This document shows positions 1 to 5,629 of a stretch of 5,807 bases of DNA, piece by piece. The stretch's first letter is position 1. Each line of letters begins with the position of its first letter. The DNA lies in NCBI GenBank assembly GCA_023228725.1, contig JALOAQ010000150.1:1-5807 (forward strand), in the 5' to 3' direction. Origin of the DNA: Bacteroidales bacterium (GTDB lineage Bacteria; Bacteroidota; Bacteroidia; Bacteroidales; ML635J-15). Position numbers and translations under genes: made by a program. The notes under the pieces are model-generated. The model was not told where the DNA came from and made no database searches. It saw nothing but the letters and a program-made list of their open reading frames with translations.

Positions 1-89
1 AGAGTCTCTGAACATTTAAATATATCCTCAATCTCTTTTGGAAATATCTTTGCTATTCTTTCTTTCTGTTTATTAATATCTTTATCCAT
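1..89 (-). CDS. Hypothetical protein, N-terminal part only (runs off the left edge)
   Basis: An open frame starts with ATG at 89 and continues to the window edge. It gives 29 codons beginning MDKDINKQKERIAKIF, a charged, helix-prone segment with no recognisable domain and no signal peptide. The ATG lies about 31 nt after the inferred cassette boundary (AA|C at 120/121), so this would be the first gene of cassette A. It reads in the same direction as every other gene here, and the first ~25 nt of its leader resemble the leader of cassette B. No clear Shine-Dalgarno sequence is present. Function cannot be judged from 29 residues. That it is a real gene is inferred from its position right behind an attC-like element and an uninterrupted frame. 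Confidence 0.6.
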   Translation of the reverse strand, partial: MDKDINKQKERIAKIFPKEIEDIFKCSET

Positions 90-112
90 GTTGCGATTGT
101 CTTTCTAAAATG

Positions 113-248
113 CCACACAACGGATGGGGGTGTGGCTAGTGTGGGGGAGCGAGCGACGATTTCGTCCCCGACGAAATCGTGCAGAACGTGCTGAACCGTT
201 CCGAGAACCCATTTAAACCCCACATTAGCTACAACCCGTGTTGTGTGG
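113..248 (-). repeat. attC-like recombination element E1
   Basis: This is an imperfect inverted repeat. The left arm begins CCACACAAC (113-121), then spacer GGATGG and stem GGGTGTGGCTAG. The right arm, read on the opposite strand, begins GCCACACAAC, then spacer ACG and stem GGTTGTAGCTAA. The arms have equal length, with G against A at arm positions 7 and 12. The distance from AAC (119-121) to GTT (240-242) is 124 nt. The centre holds a perfect 10-bp hairpin, ACGATTTCGT (156-165) and ACGAAATCGT (171-180), with a CCCCG loop. The minus orientation is inferred because the genes then end at the site, as in integron cassettes. The lipoprotein gene stops only a few bases from its right end. Confidence 0.8.
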
Positions 249-253
249 CGTTT

Positions 254-1279
254 TTATTTAATGTTTGTAATTCTAAATGATGATAATGTGTTTTCTACTG
301 TTGAACTCCAATAATCCTTTTCACTAATCCTGTATGAAATTGTTAAAGAGTGTATTCTGTCGTTATTAAAGAAACGATAGGTATTTACAAAAACTAAAGG
401 ATTATCTTTTAATCGTCTAGTAAAGTTCGTTTGAAAACATGGCATACCATTAATCTCTATTATTTTTGCTGGATACCACTCAACAACTTTTAATGGTGTA
501 TTCATAAAGTTTTGCTCAACTTGTTTTTTTATTTCATTGTTAAATTCTTGCAACTCAATAGCACTAATTACAATTTTTTCGTTTAGTTTTTGGTAATCGT
601 TTGGTGCATTAATAGTTGTTTCTACTATTATTCTACAATATTTATTTGTTGATGTTTCATTAATGTCATTAACACCTTTAGGTTGAAGGATTAATTTGTT
701 ATCAAGGTAATTAAACCCCCAAATTTTTTCTAATTCATTTATGATTTCAAGTTTTAACTCCTTGTATTTACCTCCTTGAATTTCAAGCTTTGGAGACAAA
801 TCGATTGTCCCAACATCTTTTATTTTTATTCTTTTCCATTCTTTTATTGGCTCTTGAATTGGCAATGGGATTTCTTGACTAGCAACTTCATTATTTTTAC
901 TTTTAAAAAAATTTATAAAAAATCCTGTTGTATAGAATGAAACGTCAAAAATTGAATTATTTTTAATCTTAATTATAAAATCCCCTTTATTTGTACGATA
1001 TTTCAAATCATCTGTTTTTTTTTCTTTTGTAACGGTTCTAATTACAAAAACTTCTGTGTCAATTACACCATTGTCATTTGTCACAACTGTTATTTTATTA
1101 TTTAAAAATGAAATACTCCCTGTTACATCCTTGGTAAATCTATCCGATGTGTTTTTATAATCATAGTACCAAAGTGACCCAAAAAAATAATCTTCTTCAA
1201 GTCGTTCTTCCATTTTTACTTGTTCCAAGCAACTAGAGAAAAGAAGTGCTAATAAAATAAACAATATTCGTGATTTCAT
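254..1279 (-). CDS. Predicted lipoprotein, possible PsbP/DcrB-like C-terminal fold
   Basis: The 341-aa product starts with a lipoprotein signal: Lys2 and Arg4, a hydrophobic run at residues 5-14, then Ser-Ser-Cys with the acylated cysteine predicted at 17. The mature protein is therefore predicted to be membrane-anchored outside the cytoplasm. No catalytic motif is evident. The last ~90 residues (INGMPCFQTNF, later HSLTISYR, ending NTLSSFRI) follow the strand-strand-helix pattern of PsbP/DcrB-like domains; this is a pattern resemblance, not a firm assignment. Its ATG overlaps the stop of the upstream J-domain gene as ATGA (1276-1279), which fixes the start and indicates translational coupling. 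The stop lies a few bases from E1. It is the last gene of cassette B and probably works at the membrane with the other two products, which also have membrane segments. Confidence 0.85.
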   Translation of the reverse strand: MKSRILFILLALLFSSCLEQVKMEERLEEDYFFGSLWYYDYKNTSDRFTKDVTGSISFLNNKITVVTNDNGVIDTEVFVIRTVTKEKKTDDLKYRTNKGDFIIKIKNNSIFDVSFYTTGFFINFFKSKNNEVASQEIPLPIQEPIKEWKRIKIKDVGTIDLSPKLEIQGGKYKELKLEIINELEKIWGFNYLDNKLILQPKGVNDINETSTNKYCRIIVETTINAPNDYQKLNEKIVISAIELQEFNNEIKKQVEQNFMNTPLKVVEWYPAKIIEINGMPCFQTNFTRRLKDNPLVFVNTYRFFNNDRIHSLTISYRISEKDYWSSTVENTLSSFRITNIK

Positions 1280-1875
1280 AATTTATATTTTTTTGATGTT
1301 AGTATTAATCCAATAATTGAAATACCCAAAAAAAATATCGAAATGGTTATTTGTTGTATATCACCGTAATTTATACCAAAAAAAAGTGAAAAAATTGCCG
1401 ATGTCCCAATAATTCCCGAAAATGCATAAATAACAGCATTTCCTCCTTGTTTCCCTGTTTCTACTATAACCTCACCAATTAGTTTAGCAAAGTCAGAAAA
1501 AGACATTGATGCATATTTCTCAGCTTGTTTTTTTGCCGAGAAAGTCCAATTATTTAAATCAGGGTCCCTGTAACTTGATTTTTGTTTACTTGAATTACTT
1601 CTACTAAAGGATGTACTTTCTTCAAAAACAGGTTCTTTATCTATTTGTGTAGTTCTAGCAAAGAAAAAATCATATTCAGCATTATATTTGGCTCTTGCTT
1701 CTTCATCTGACAAAATGAGATAAGCTTCATTGATTTCGATAAAGCTATCATGAGCTTTACAACTTTGGTTTTTGTCTGGATGCCATTTCAATGCAAGTTT
1801 TCTATAAGCTTTTTTAATATCTCCTTTAGAAGAATACCTATCAATATGCAAAATACTATAAAGATTAGGAATCAT
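1276..1875 (-). CDS. J-domain protein with C-terminal membrane hairpin
   Basis: The 199-aa product has an N-terminal J domain (about residues 4-68). Helix II is KKAYRKLALKW, the invariant HPD is at residues 32-34, and helix III contains FIEINEAYLILSD. J domains stimulate the ATPase of DnaK/Hsp70 partners, and intact HPD suggests this one can. The glycine/phenylalanine-rich and zinc-finger regions of classical DnaJ are absent. A Ser-rich linker (about 86-102) leads to two hydrophobic segments (about 147-167 and 173-193) followed by KKYKL. The protein is therefore a membrane-tethered specialised co-chaperone rather than housekeeping dnaJ, with the J domain probably cytoplasmic. It lies ~44 nt after the 97-aa gene and overlaps the lipoprotein gene by 4 nt. 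Its Hsp70 client or partner is unknown; it may recruit DnaK to the neighbouring membrane proteins. Confidence 0.93.
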   Translation of the reverse strand: MIPNLYSILHIDRYSSKGDIKKAYRKLALKWHPDKNQSCKAHDSFIEINEAYLILSDEEARAKYNAEYDFFFARTTQIDKEPVFEESTSFSRSNSSKQKSSYRDPDLNNWTFSAKKQAEKYASMSFSDFAKLIGEVIVETGKQGGNAVIYAFSGIIGTSAIFSLFFGINYGDIQQITISIFFLGISIIGLILTSKKYKL

Positions 1876-1919
1876 TTTTAAAATAACTAATTAGTTTTAA
1901 AATTGGTTAGCCCTCAATT

Positions 1920-2213
1920 TCAACTACCTTTTTCCTTATAATAATCGTTTATCGATTTGTAAGGATTTTTTTCTCTCCATTCTTTCATACTTGTCTTTTT
2001 ATTACTATCATATTTTTGAGTTTTGTCAAGTTTAATTTCAATTGAATTTTCAATTTTAGGTTTTTTCCACATTTCTCGAATTCCAAAGAATAAACCAAGT
2101 GCTAGTAATCCAGAAAAAGTTTTACTTGCACCAGCTTCGGTTAACAGGGCTGTAATAATTATAAACCCAATTATTAGTAAAACTGTAACTCCAATTTTTC
2201 CACCGTTACTCAT
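1920..2213 (-). CDS. Small two-helix membrane protein, unknown function
   Basis: The 97-aa product has two hydrophobic segments, about residues 7-26 (IGVTVLLIIGF and onward) and 30-46 (ending GLFFGIREMW). A charged, lysine-rich cytoplasmic-type tail follows, ending MKEWREKNPYKSINDYYKEKGS in its last 22 residues. I do not recognise a family. The gene is the first of cassette B, about 105 nt inside the inferred boundary and ~44 nt before the J-domain gene. The start ATG is followed by SNGGK and preceded by an A+T-rich leader without a clear Shine-Dalgarno sequence. In that leader, TTG (2264-2262) and TAATTTA (2243-2237) loosely match the Bacteroidota -33/-7 promoter pattern, which is weak evidence. 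An overlapping plus-strand frame is less gene-like. Confidence 0.75.
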   Translation of the reverse strand: MSNGGKIGVTVLLIIGFIIITALLTEAGASKTFSGLLALGLFFGIREMWKKPKIENSIEIKLDKTQKYDSNKKTSMKEWREKNPYKSINDYYKEKGS

Positions 2214-2310
2214 GTTTGTCTTATTTAATTAATGTTTAAATTAAAAAAATGTTCTTATCTGCAAGCCAATCTATTAATTGTTATTGAATTCTCAACTGTC
2301 TTTCAAAATG

Positions 2311-2446
2311 ACACACAACGGCTGGGGGTGTGACCAGTTTGGGAGAGCGGGGCAGGGGATTTATCCCCCGTTAAAAAAGTTCCCTGCGTGCCGACCCGAT
2401 TCCGTAACCTATTCATCCCAAATTGGTTACACCCCTTGTTGCAGGC
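2311..2446 (-). repeat. attC-like recombination element E2
   Basis: The left arm is ACACACAAC (2311-2319), spacer GGCTGG, stem GGGTGTGACCAGTTTGGGA. The right arm, read on the opposite strand, is GCCTGCAAC (GTT at 2438-2440), spacer AAG, stem GGGTGTAACCAATTTGGGA. The two 19-nt stems differ only at positions 7 and 12, each time G against A, which is a G:T opposition when the plus strand folds. AAC to GTT is 124 nt. The centre can form GGGGA/TCCCC around 2355-2368 or a competing GCAGGG/CCCTGC pair. The outer bases of the two ends do not match each other but match the neighbouring elements. The TPR gene stops about 20 nt from its right end. Confidence 0.85.
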
Positions 2447-3862
2447 TGTGCTTTTTTCAAATATTATCAATTTATACTTGAGTTTAATTCTTTTAAATAT
2501 TCTAGATATCTATCATAACCTAGTTTAGAGGTTGTTAGATGATTTTCAATAAAATTGATGATATCGTTCAATCTCTCTTTCTGGTTATTCTCTTGATAAA
2601 AGATTGCTAATTGTATTAATGCTTGATAGTAGTTATTAAGAACGTATGAATCTCTTGGAATATCTTTAGTTTCAATTGTTTTAAAACCTGCAAAATTTTC
2701 TTTATTCAACATTATTCTGCTAATTACGTCAGGATTGATTTGGTGATTTGTTTCCTTTGTCTTAAATGGTAAGAGTTTATATGTCATCCCATATACTTGC
2801 AGGAAATTATCCAACCCTGCACGAAATTTTGGAAGGCAAGTGTATGAAAAGTGAATTGGTCTTTCAAATTTATTTGTAAAAACAATGTCGGCTAATATTG
2901 CTCTTCTTGGACTAAGATAAGTACGCCTTTCAGATTTCAGGTCGGGTTCAAGTTTCCATTTCATTGAGTAGCTCTTTTCAAACCCGTATTCTTCTATAAG
3001 CATTTTATTAACTGAGATTTCAATTTGCAGGGTATCCCATTTGTAATTTCGCATATCATCAATGTCGTACTTTGATAAGCTAATTGGAGCTTTTTTAACT
3101 AAAGGGTCATATCCATTTTTTAATATTTTTACAAACCAAGGACGGTCTAGATGTCCAATAGGAATAGCGGTAACATCACTTCTATAATTTTCTACGGTCT
3201 GAAGATAGCGTACCGCATTATAGTCAAAGTCTCCACCAAGAAAAACAATAGCATTAATCTCACAACTTTTTAAAATATTTCTACCAAATTCAATTTGCCA
3301 ATCAGGAAAACCGCCCTTTTCATAACCCATTCTATAAAAATTTATATAGTCATTCTTGTTCTCTTGATACAATGCAAACATTGCTCTAGCACCATATTCA
3401 ATTCCTATAAAAGAATACGCATTCCTAAAATCAGGGTCAAGAGCTAATGCCTTTTCAAGGTACTCAATCACATTATTTGAATACTCAATATGATTTTCTT
3501 TAATCAGAGGTTTAGAGTCATATAGCATATAATGAGTAAAATACCCTAAATAGTAATATGTTTCAGCATCTTCAAATCCACTTTCTACTGCTACTTTTAG
3601 AATTTCTACTGCTTTTTTATAGTCTTCATTTTTAAACGCTTCAATAGCTTTGTTTTTGAAGTCACCAATTTCTATGGAGAATGATGCTGTATGTGTGATT
3701 ATTGCTGTAAAAAATATAATTACAGAAAACAAATTTTTAATTAAACTTCTCATACGTTCTTAATTTTCTTAAAGGTCATATTATTGTTGTTCTAAAGCAA
3801 TCAAAGCATAGATATTATTCAATTTTCAAATGCAGTTTCGTTTTTTTTAGCATTGCCTGCAA
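2319..3862 (-). mobile_element. Inferred integron-like cassette C (one gene plus element E2)
   Basis: Read on the minus strand, the unit starts TTGCAGGC, carries one gene for an exported TPR protein, and ends with element E2. The terminal GTTGCAGGC (2438-2446) is perfectly complementary to GCCTGCAAC (3855-3863) at the other end. Neither end matches so well within its own element. That is the signature expected when the unit circularises and its two ends form one folded site. It is about 1.5 kb with a ~109-nt leader before the start codon, long enough for a promoter of its own, although none is obvious. Confidence 0.65.
2467..3753 (-). CDS. Exported TPR protein with DUF2723-like C-terminal domain
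   Basis: The 428-aa product begins with a signal peptide (MRSLIKNLFSVIIFFTAIIT, cleavage likely near residues 22-25). A TPR region covers about 30-115, including AIEAFKNEDYKKAVEILKVAV, YYYLGY and VIEYLEKALALDPDFRNAY. From ~168 the pattern AIVFLGGDFDYNAVRYLQ, then RSDVTAIPIGHLDRPWFVKILK, resembles the hydrophilic part of Bacteroidota DUF2723 (protein O-mannosyltransferase-like) proteins, which read roughly GDNDTxPLWYxQEVE...DVRVxNLSLL...WYIxQ. A second block (RRAILADIVFTNKFERPIHFSY through LDNFLQVYGMTYKLLP, about 283-328) matches the same family's NxWxRPIYF / DxYLQLEGLAYRLVP stretch. The multi-spanning glycosyltransferase part is missing, so this is a stand-alone periplasmic module, not an enzyme by itself. 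It is the only gene in cassette C. The assignment is from memory of the family pattern. Confidence 0.88.
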   Translation of the reverse strand: MRSLIKNLFSVIIFFTAIITHTASFSIEIGDFKNKAIEAFKNEDYKKAVEILKVAVESGFEDAETYYYLGYFTHYMLYDSKPLIKENHIEYSNNVIEYLEKALALDPDFRNAYSFIGIEYGARAMFALYQENKNDYINFYRMGYEKGGFPDWQIEFGRNILKSCEINAIVFLGGDFDYNAVRYLQTVENYRSDVTAIPIGHLDRPWFVKILKNGYDPLVKKAPISLSKYDIDDMRNYKWDTLQIEISVNKMLIEEYGFEKSYSMKWKLEPDLKSERRTYLSPRRAILADIVFTNKFERPIHFSYTCLPKFRAGLDNFLQVYGMTYKLLPFKTKETNHQINPDVISRIMLNKENFAGFKTIETKDIPRDSYVLNNYYQALIQLAIFYQENNQKERLNDIINFIENHLTTSKLGYDRYLEYLKELNSSIN

Positions 3863-3989
3863 CGGATGGCAATATGCGGAGGCCGGGATTTCGAAGCTCC
3901 AACCTATCAAACCGTTACAGTTTTGAGTAAATGTACAAAAGTACAAATTACCCACAAGCCCCGGCTTACGTATATTGCGTGTTACCAAC
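3855..3989 (-). repeat. attC-like recombination element E3
   Basis: The left arm is GCCTGCAAC (3855-3863), spacer GGATGG, stem CAATATGCGGAGGCCGGGA. The right arm, read on the opposite strand, is GTTGGTAAC (GTT at 3981-3983), spacer ACG, stem CAATATACGTAAGCCGGGG. G stands against A at stem positions 7 and 12; there are further mismatches at 10 and 19. AAC to GTT is 123 nt. The centre includes a small hairpin TGTAC-AAAA-GTACA (3932-3945). The stem sequence is unrelated to that of E1/E2 while the architecture is the same, so the base pairing rather than the sequence is conserved. Confidence 0.82.
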
Positions 3990-3998
3990 TGGGCTTTA

Positions 3999-4469
3999 TT
4001 ACAATATCCATTCATCTTTTCTGTATTTTTCCTTCATTTTATCCCAAAATCCGTTACTCCAATCCATTGCTACGGCTGGTTGCCAATCATGTGAAAAGTC
4101 ACGAAAAACAGCATCAACCATTTTTCCTCCAAATCCTTTCTTGGGCGAATTAATGTCAAAAAAATTAATCGTCTTATATTCTGTACTGTAAAGAATCTGA
4201 ATACCAATAGCTGTTTCATGGTTCATATTCGTAATCGGAACTTTTGGTCTGTTTGGGTAGTTTTCACTTGAAGCCGCTAAAGTCTCATCACAAATCCTGA
4301 CATATTTTATAAAATCCAAATCAGCTAATCGAGTTGCCATTTTTACAATTTCAGCTGGTAATTTCTTTATTCGTGATATTACCCAAATTTGTGTTCCCTT
4401 CTCAATATATGGCTCAAATATTTTTATGAACTCCTTTTTATTCAACCACTTATCCATTATCCGCAACAT
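3999..4469 (-). CDS. GNAT-like (N-acetyltransferase fold) protein, distant
   Basis: The 156-aa product has a C-terminal pattern suggesting a GNAT fold. FFDINSPKKGFGGKMVDAVF (about 102-121) resembles the strand-4/helix-3 acetyl-CoA loop (Q/RxxGxG/A). NGFWDKMKEKY (about 138-148) resembles the late helix of GNATs (commonly GFWEKLGF). The N-terminal half is not recognisable, and the substrate is unknown. The start shown gives MLRIMDKW and a 13-nt overlap with the upstream SEC-C gene. The second ATG (4457-4455) forms TAATG with the upstream stop and is an equally good or better start, giving 152 aa. Either way the two genes are translationally coupled and likely act together. The stop codon lies within 20 nt of E3. 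Family assignment is tentative; the gene itself is well supported. Confidence 0.82.
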   Translation of the reverse strand: MLRIMDKWLNKKEFIKIFEPYIEKGTQIWVISRIKKLPAEIVKMATRLADLDFIKYVRICDETLAASSENYPNRPKVPITNMNHETAIGIQILYSTEYKTINFFDINSPKKGFGGKMVDAVFRDFSHDWQPAVAMDWSNGFWDKMKEKYRKDEWIL

Positions 4470-4942
4470 TTTTTATATTTCTTCCCACTACCACATGGAC
4501 ATGGTTCATTTCTACCTACTTTCTTCTCATTTACAATAATTGTTTTATTCAAATCAGGCAAAAAATGAACTAATGGCACAGGATTACCTTCTATCCCAAT
4601 TTCTAGATGTCTCTTTTCTTGTGGAATTGCATTAAAATTAACTATCCCTCCAATTAAATATCTAAGGTTTGAGTCTCCTCTAATTCCAAGTTTTGCCGCT
4701 TGCTCAACTTTATCGGAGTCAAAAACAACTACAGGACAGGATTCACAAAAATGACTACCTGTCATATTACTCATAAACTCGCCTTCATCCGTATCTGATT
4801 TTGCTGCAATTATTACAGTGCAGCCATCCTCAATCAACGGTAATCCGCATTCTGGACAAGAACTCAATCCACAATCTTCACTGTAATATCTTCTTCTCCG
4901 TATTGATAAATCAAATTTATTTTTAAAATCTTCAGTCATCAT
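4457..4942 (-). CDS. SEC-C motif zinc-binding protein
   Basis: The 161-aa product ends in a clear SEC-C motif, VGRNEPCPCGSGKKYKKCCG (142-161), with Cys148, Cys150, Cys159 and Cys160 as the likely zinc ligands. The motif is known from the SecA C-terminus, where it binds SecB, and from many small stand-alone proteins of unknown role. The N-terminal part has more cysteine pairs: Cys24, CPEC (29-32), and HFCESC with His64, Cys66 and Cys69. These probably form a second zinc ribbon, so this is a two-zinc-site adaptor-type protein. The frame starts MM; the first ATG is used here, ~41 nt from the inferred cassette boundary. It is the first gene of cassette D and its TAA overlaps a start codon of the GNAT-like gene. 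It is not SecA: the ATPase is absent. Confidence 0.92.
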   Translation of the reverse strand: MMTEDFKNKFDLSIRRRRYYSEDCGLSSCPECGLPLIEDGCTVIIAAKSDTDEGEFMSNMTGSHFCESCPVVVFDSDKVEQAAKLGIRGDSNLRYLIGGIVNFNAIPQEKRHLEIGIEGNPVPLVHFLPDLNKTIIVNEKKVGRNEPCPCGSGKKYKKCCG

Positions 4943-4975
4943 GTTTTATTTATTGCACTGCACTCTCTCAGCCTT

Positions 4976-5109
4976 GTTGGTAACGGCCGCGGGTGTGTAA
5001 TGTGCAGGGTTTTGAAACGATTTTCTATCCCACGACACGAAGCTACAAAAATGTGAGTAAATATCCTATACTTTAAACGCCTGCATATTATACACCCGAT
5101 GTTGGCATA
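4976..5109 (-). repeat. attC-like recombination element E4
   Basis: The left arm is GTTGGTAAC (4976-4984), spacer GGCCGC, stem GGGTGTGTAATGTGCAGG. The right arm, read on the opposite strand, is ATGCCAAC (GTT at 5101-5103), spacer ATC, stem GGGTGTATAATATGCAGG. The 18-nt stems differ only at positions 7 and 12, again G against A. AAC to GTT is 122 nt, the shortest of the five. The outer bases of the left end match E3's right end, and those of the right end partly match E5's left end. Confidence 0.82.
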
Positions 5110-5160
5110 TGTTGACAAAATTTCTAGGCTGCCCAGCGTTGGCGCTCCATTTGCTTTACT

Positions 5161-5293
5161 ACAAATTGTGTTAACCATTGCGCTTTCCGTTTCCCTGCGA
5201 GGAAGAGTTTTTCATCATTTTCGTATAAACTCCCCGCTTGTTCGTGGAGTGGTTGTTTCGGCTCCGCTAGGCGCAATTGGAACCACAATTTGT
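5161..5293. repeat. 133-bp repeat copy 1, with terminal inverted repeats
   Basis: This is the first of two direct copies 242 bp apart. By hand alignment it matches copy 2 without gaps at about 103 of 133 positions, best at both ends and poorest near positions 45-70. Its own ends are inverted repeats: ACAAATTGTG...ATTGCGC at 5161-5183 matches the complement of 5271-5293 at 19 of 23. The pairing may extend outward through CCATTTGC (5147-5154) and GCAAATGG (5303-5310). It can form a large cruciform or hairpin. It is non-coding as far as can be seen, and it is not built like E1-E5. Confidence 0.75.
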
Positions 5294-5402
5294 TTCCCCA
5301 GGGCAAATGGCGTGACAGCGGTGGGGTTATGCGTAAGTACTTTCCCCACAGGCTTTGCTTGACAAGGTCGCTCCCCACGTGGTAAAGTCGATGGTAGCTC
5401 CC

Positions 5403-5535
5403 ACAAATTTTGTTAGCCATTGCGTTTTCCGTTTCCCTGCGAGGATGAGAATTGTCCTTTTTCCGAGCTGACACCCCGATTGTTCGTGGCATGGCTATTT
5501 CGACTCTGATAGGCGCAATTGGAACAAAAATTTGG
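5403..5535. repeat. 133-bp repeat copy 2, with terminal inverted repeats
   Basis: This is the second direct copy, the same length as copy 1 and ungapped against it. The ends (5403-5425 against the complement of 5513-5535) match at about 16 of 23, and arm positions 11, 13, 14 and 16 are mismatched in both copies. The conserved blocks shared with copy 1 are CCATTGCG, TTTCCGTTTCCCTGCGAGGA, TTCGTGG and AGGCGCAATTGGAAC. The spacer between the copies (5294-5402) shows no gene. Confidence 0.75.
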
Positions 5536-5629
5536 TTCTGATGCAGCGAGCGAAAGACGCCACGTTTTTTAAGTATCAAGCCAAAGCCACTTAGCAATAT
5601 ATTCACGGCTTATCCCATTTTGGCAATGG

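Larger units (their letters stand above)
121..2318 (-). mobile_element. Inferred integron-like cassette B (three genes plus element E1)
   Basis: The ends are set at AA|C (plus strand), equivalent to G|TT on the minus strand. Read on the minus strand, the unit starts TTGTGTGTC, carries three same-direction genes (97 aa, J-domain protein, lipoprotein) and ends with element E1. The terminal bases are complementary: GTTGTGTGGC at 240-249 pairs with GACACACAAC at 2310-2319 in 9 of 10 positions. At about 2.2 kb with three genes it is large for an integron cassette, where one gene is the rule. Mobility is inferred from structure only. Confidence 0.6.
3863..4983 (-). mobile_element. Inferred integron-like cassette D (two genes plus element E3)
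   Basis: Read on the minus strand, the unit starts TTACCAAC, carries the SEC-C protein gene and the GNAT-like gene, and ends with element E3. The terminal GTTACCAAC (3981-3989) is perfectly complementary to GTTGGTAAC (4976-4984). The leader before the first start codon is only ~41 nt, and the last stop codon lies within 20 nt of the element, so the unit is almost all coding. This compact layout is typical of integron cassettes. Confidence 0.65.

Noticed and set aside
2023..2232. 69-codon plus-strand open frame antisense to the 97-aa membrane protein
   Set aside because: It is the complement of a hydrophobic coding stretch. The minus frame has better gene context, being first in an operon-like series.
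2278..2481. 67-codon plus-strand open frame
   Set aside because: It lies almost entirely on attC-like element E2, whose sequence is explained by base pairing.
3815..4191. Several short open frames on both strands around E3
   Set aside because: They cover element E3 and the end of the GNAT-like gene and show low-complexity or unrecognisable peptides.
5099..5362. 87-codon plus-strand open frame over repeat copy 1
   Set aside because: It starts within E4 and overlaps palindromic DNA. The corresponding frame in copy 2 is broken by an in-frame TGA, and its direction opposes all supported genes.
5124..5606. 160-codon minus-strand open frame across the 133-bp repeats
   Set aside because: The two repeat copies are 242 bp apart, hence in different frames, so the frame encodes unrelated peptides from homologous DNA. 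No domain, signal or membrane pattern is recognisable.
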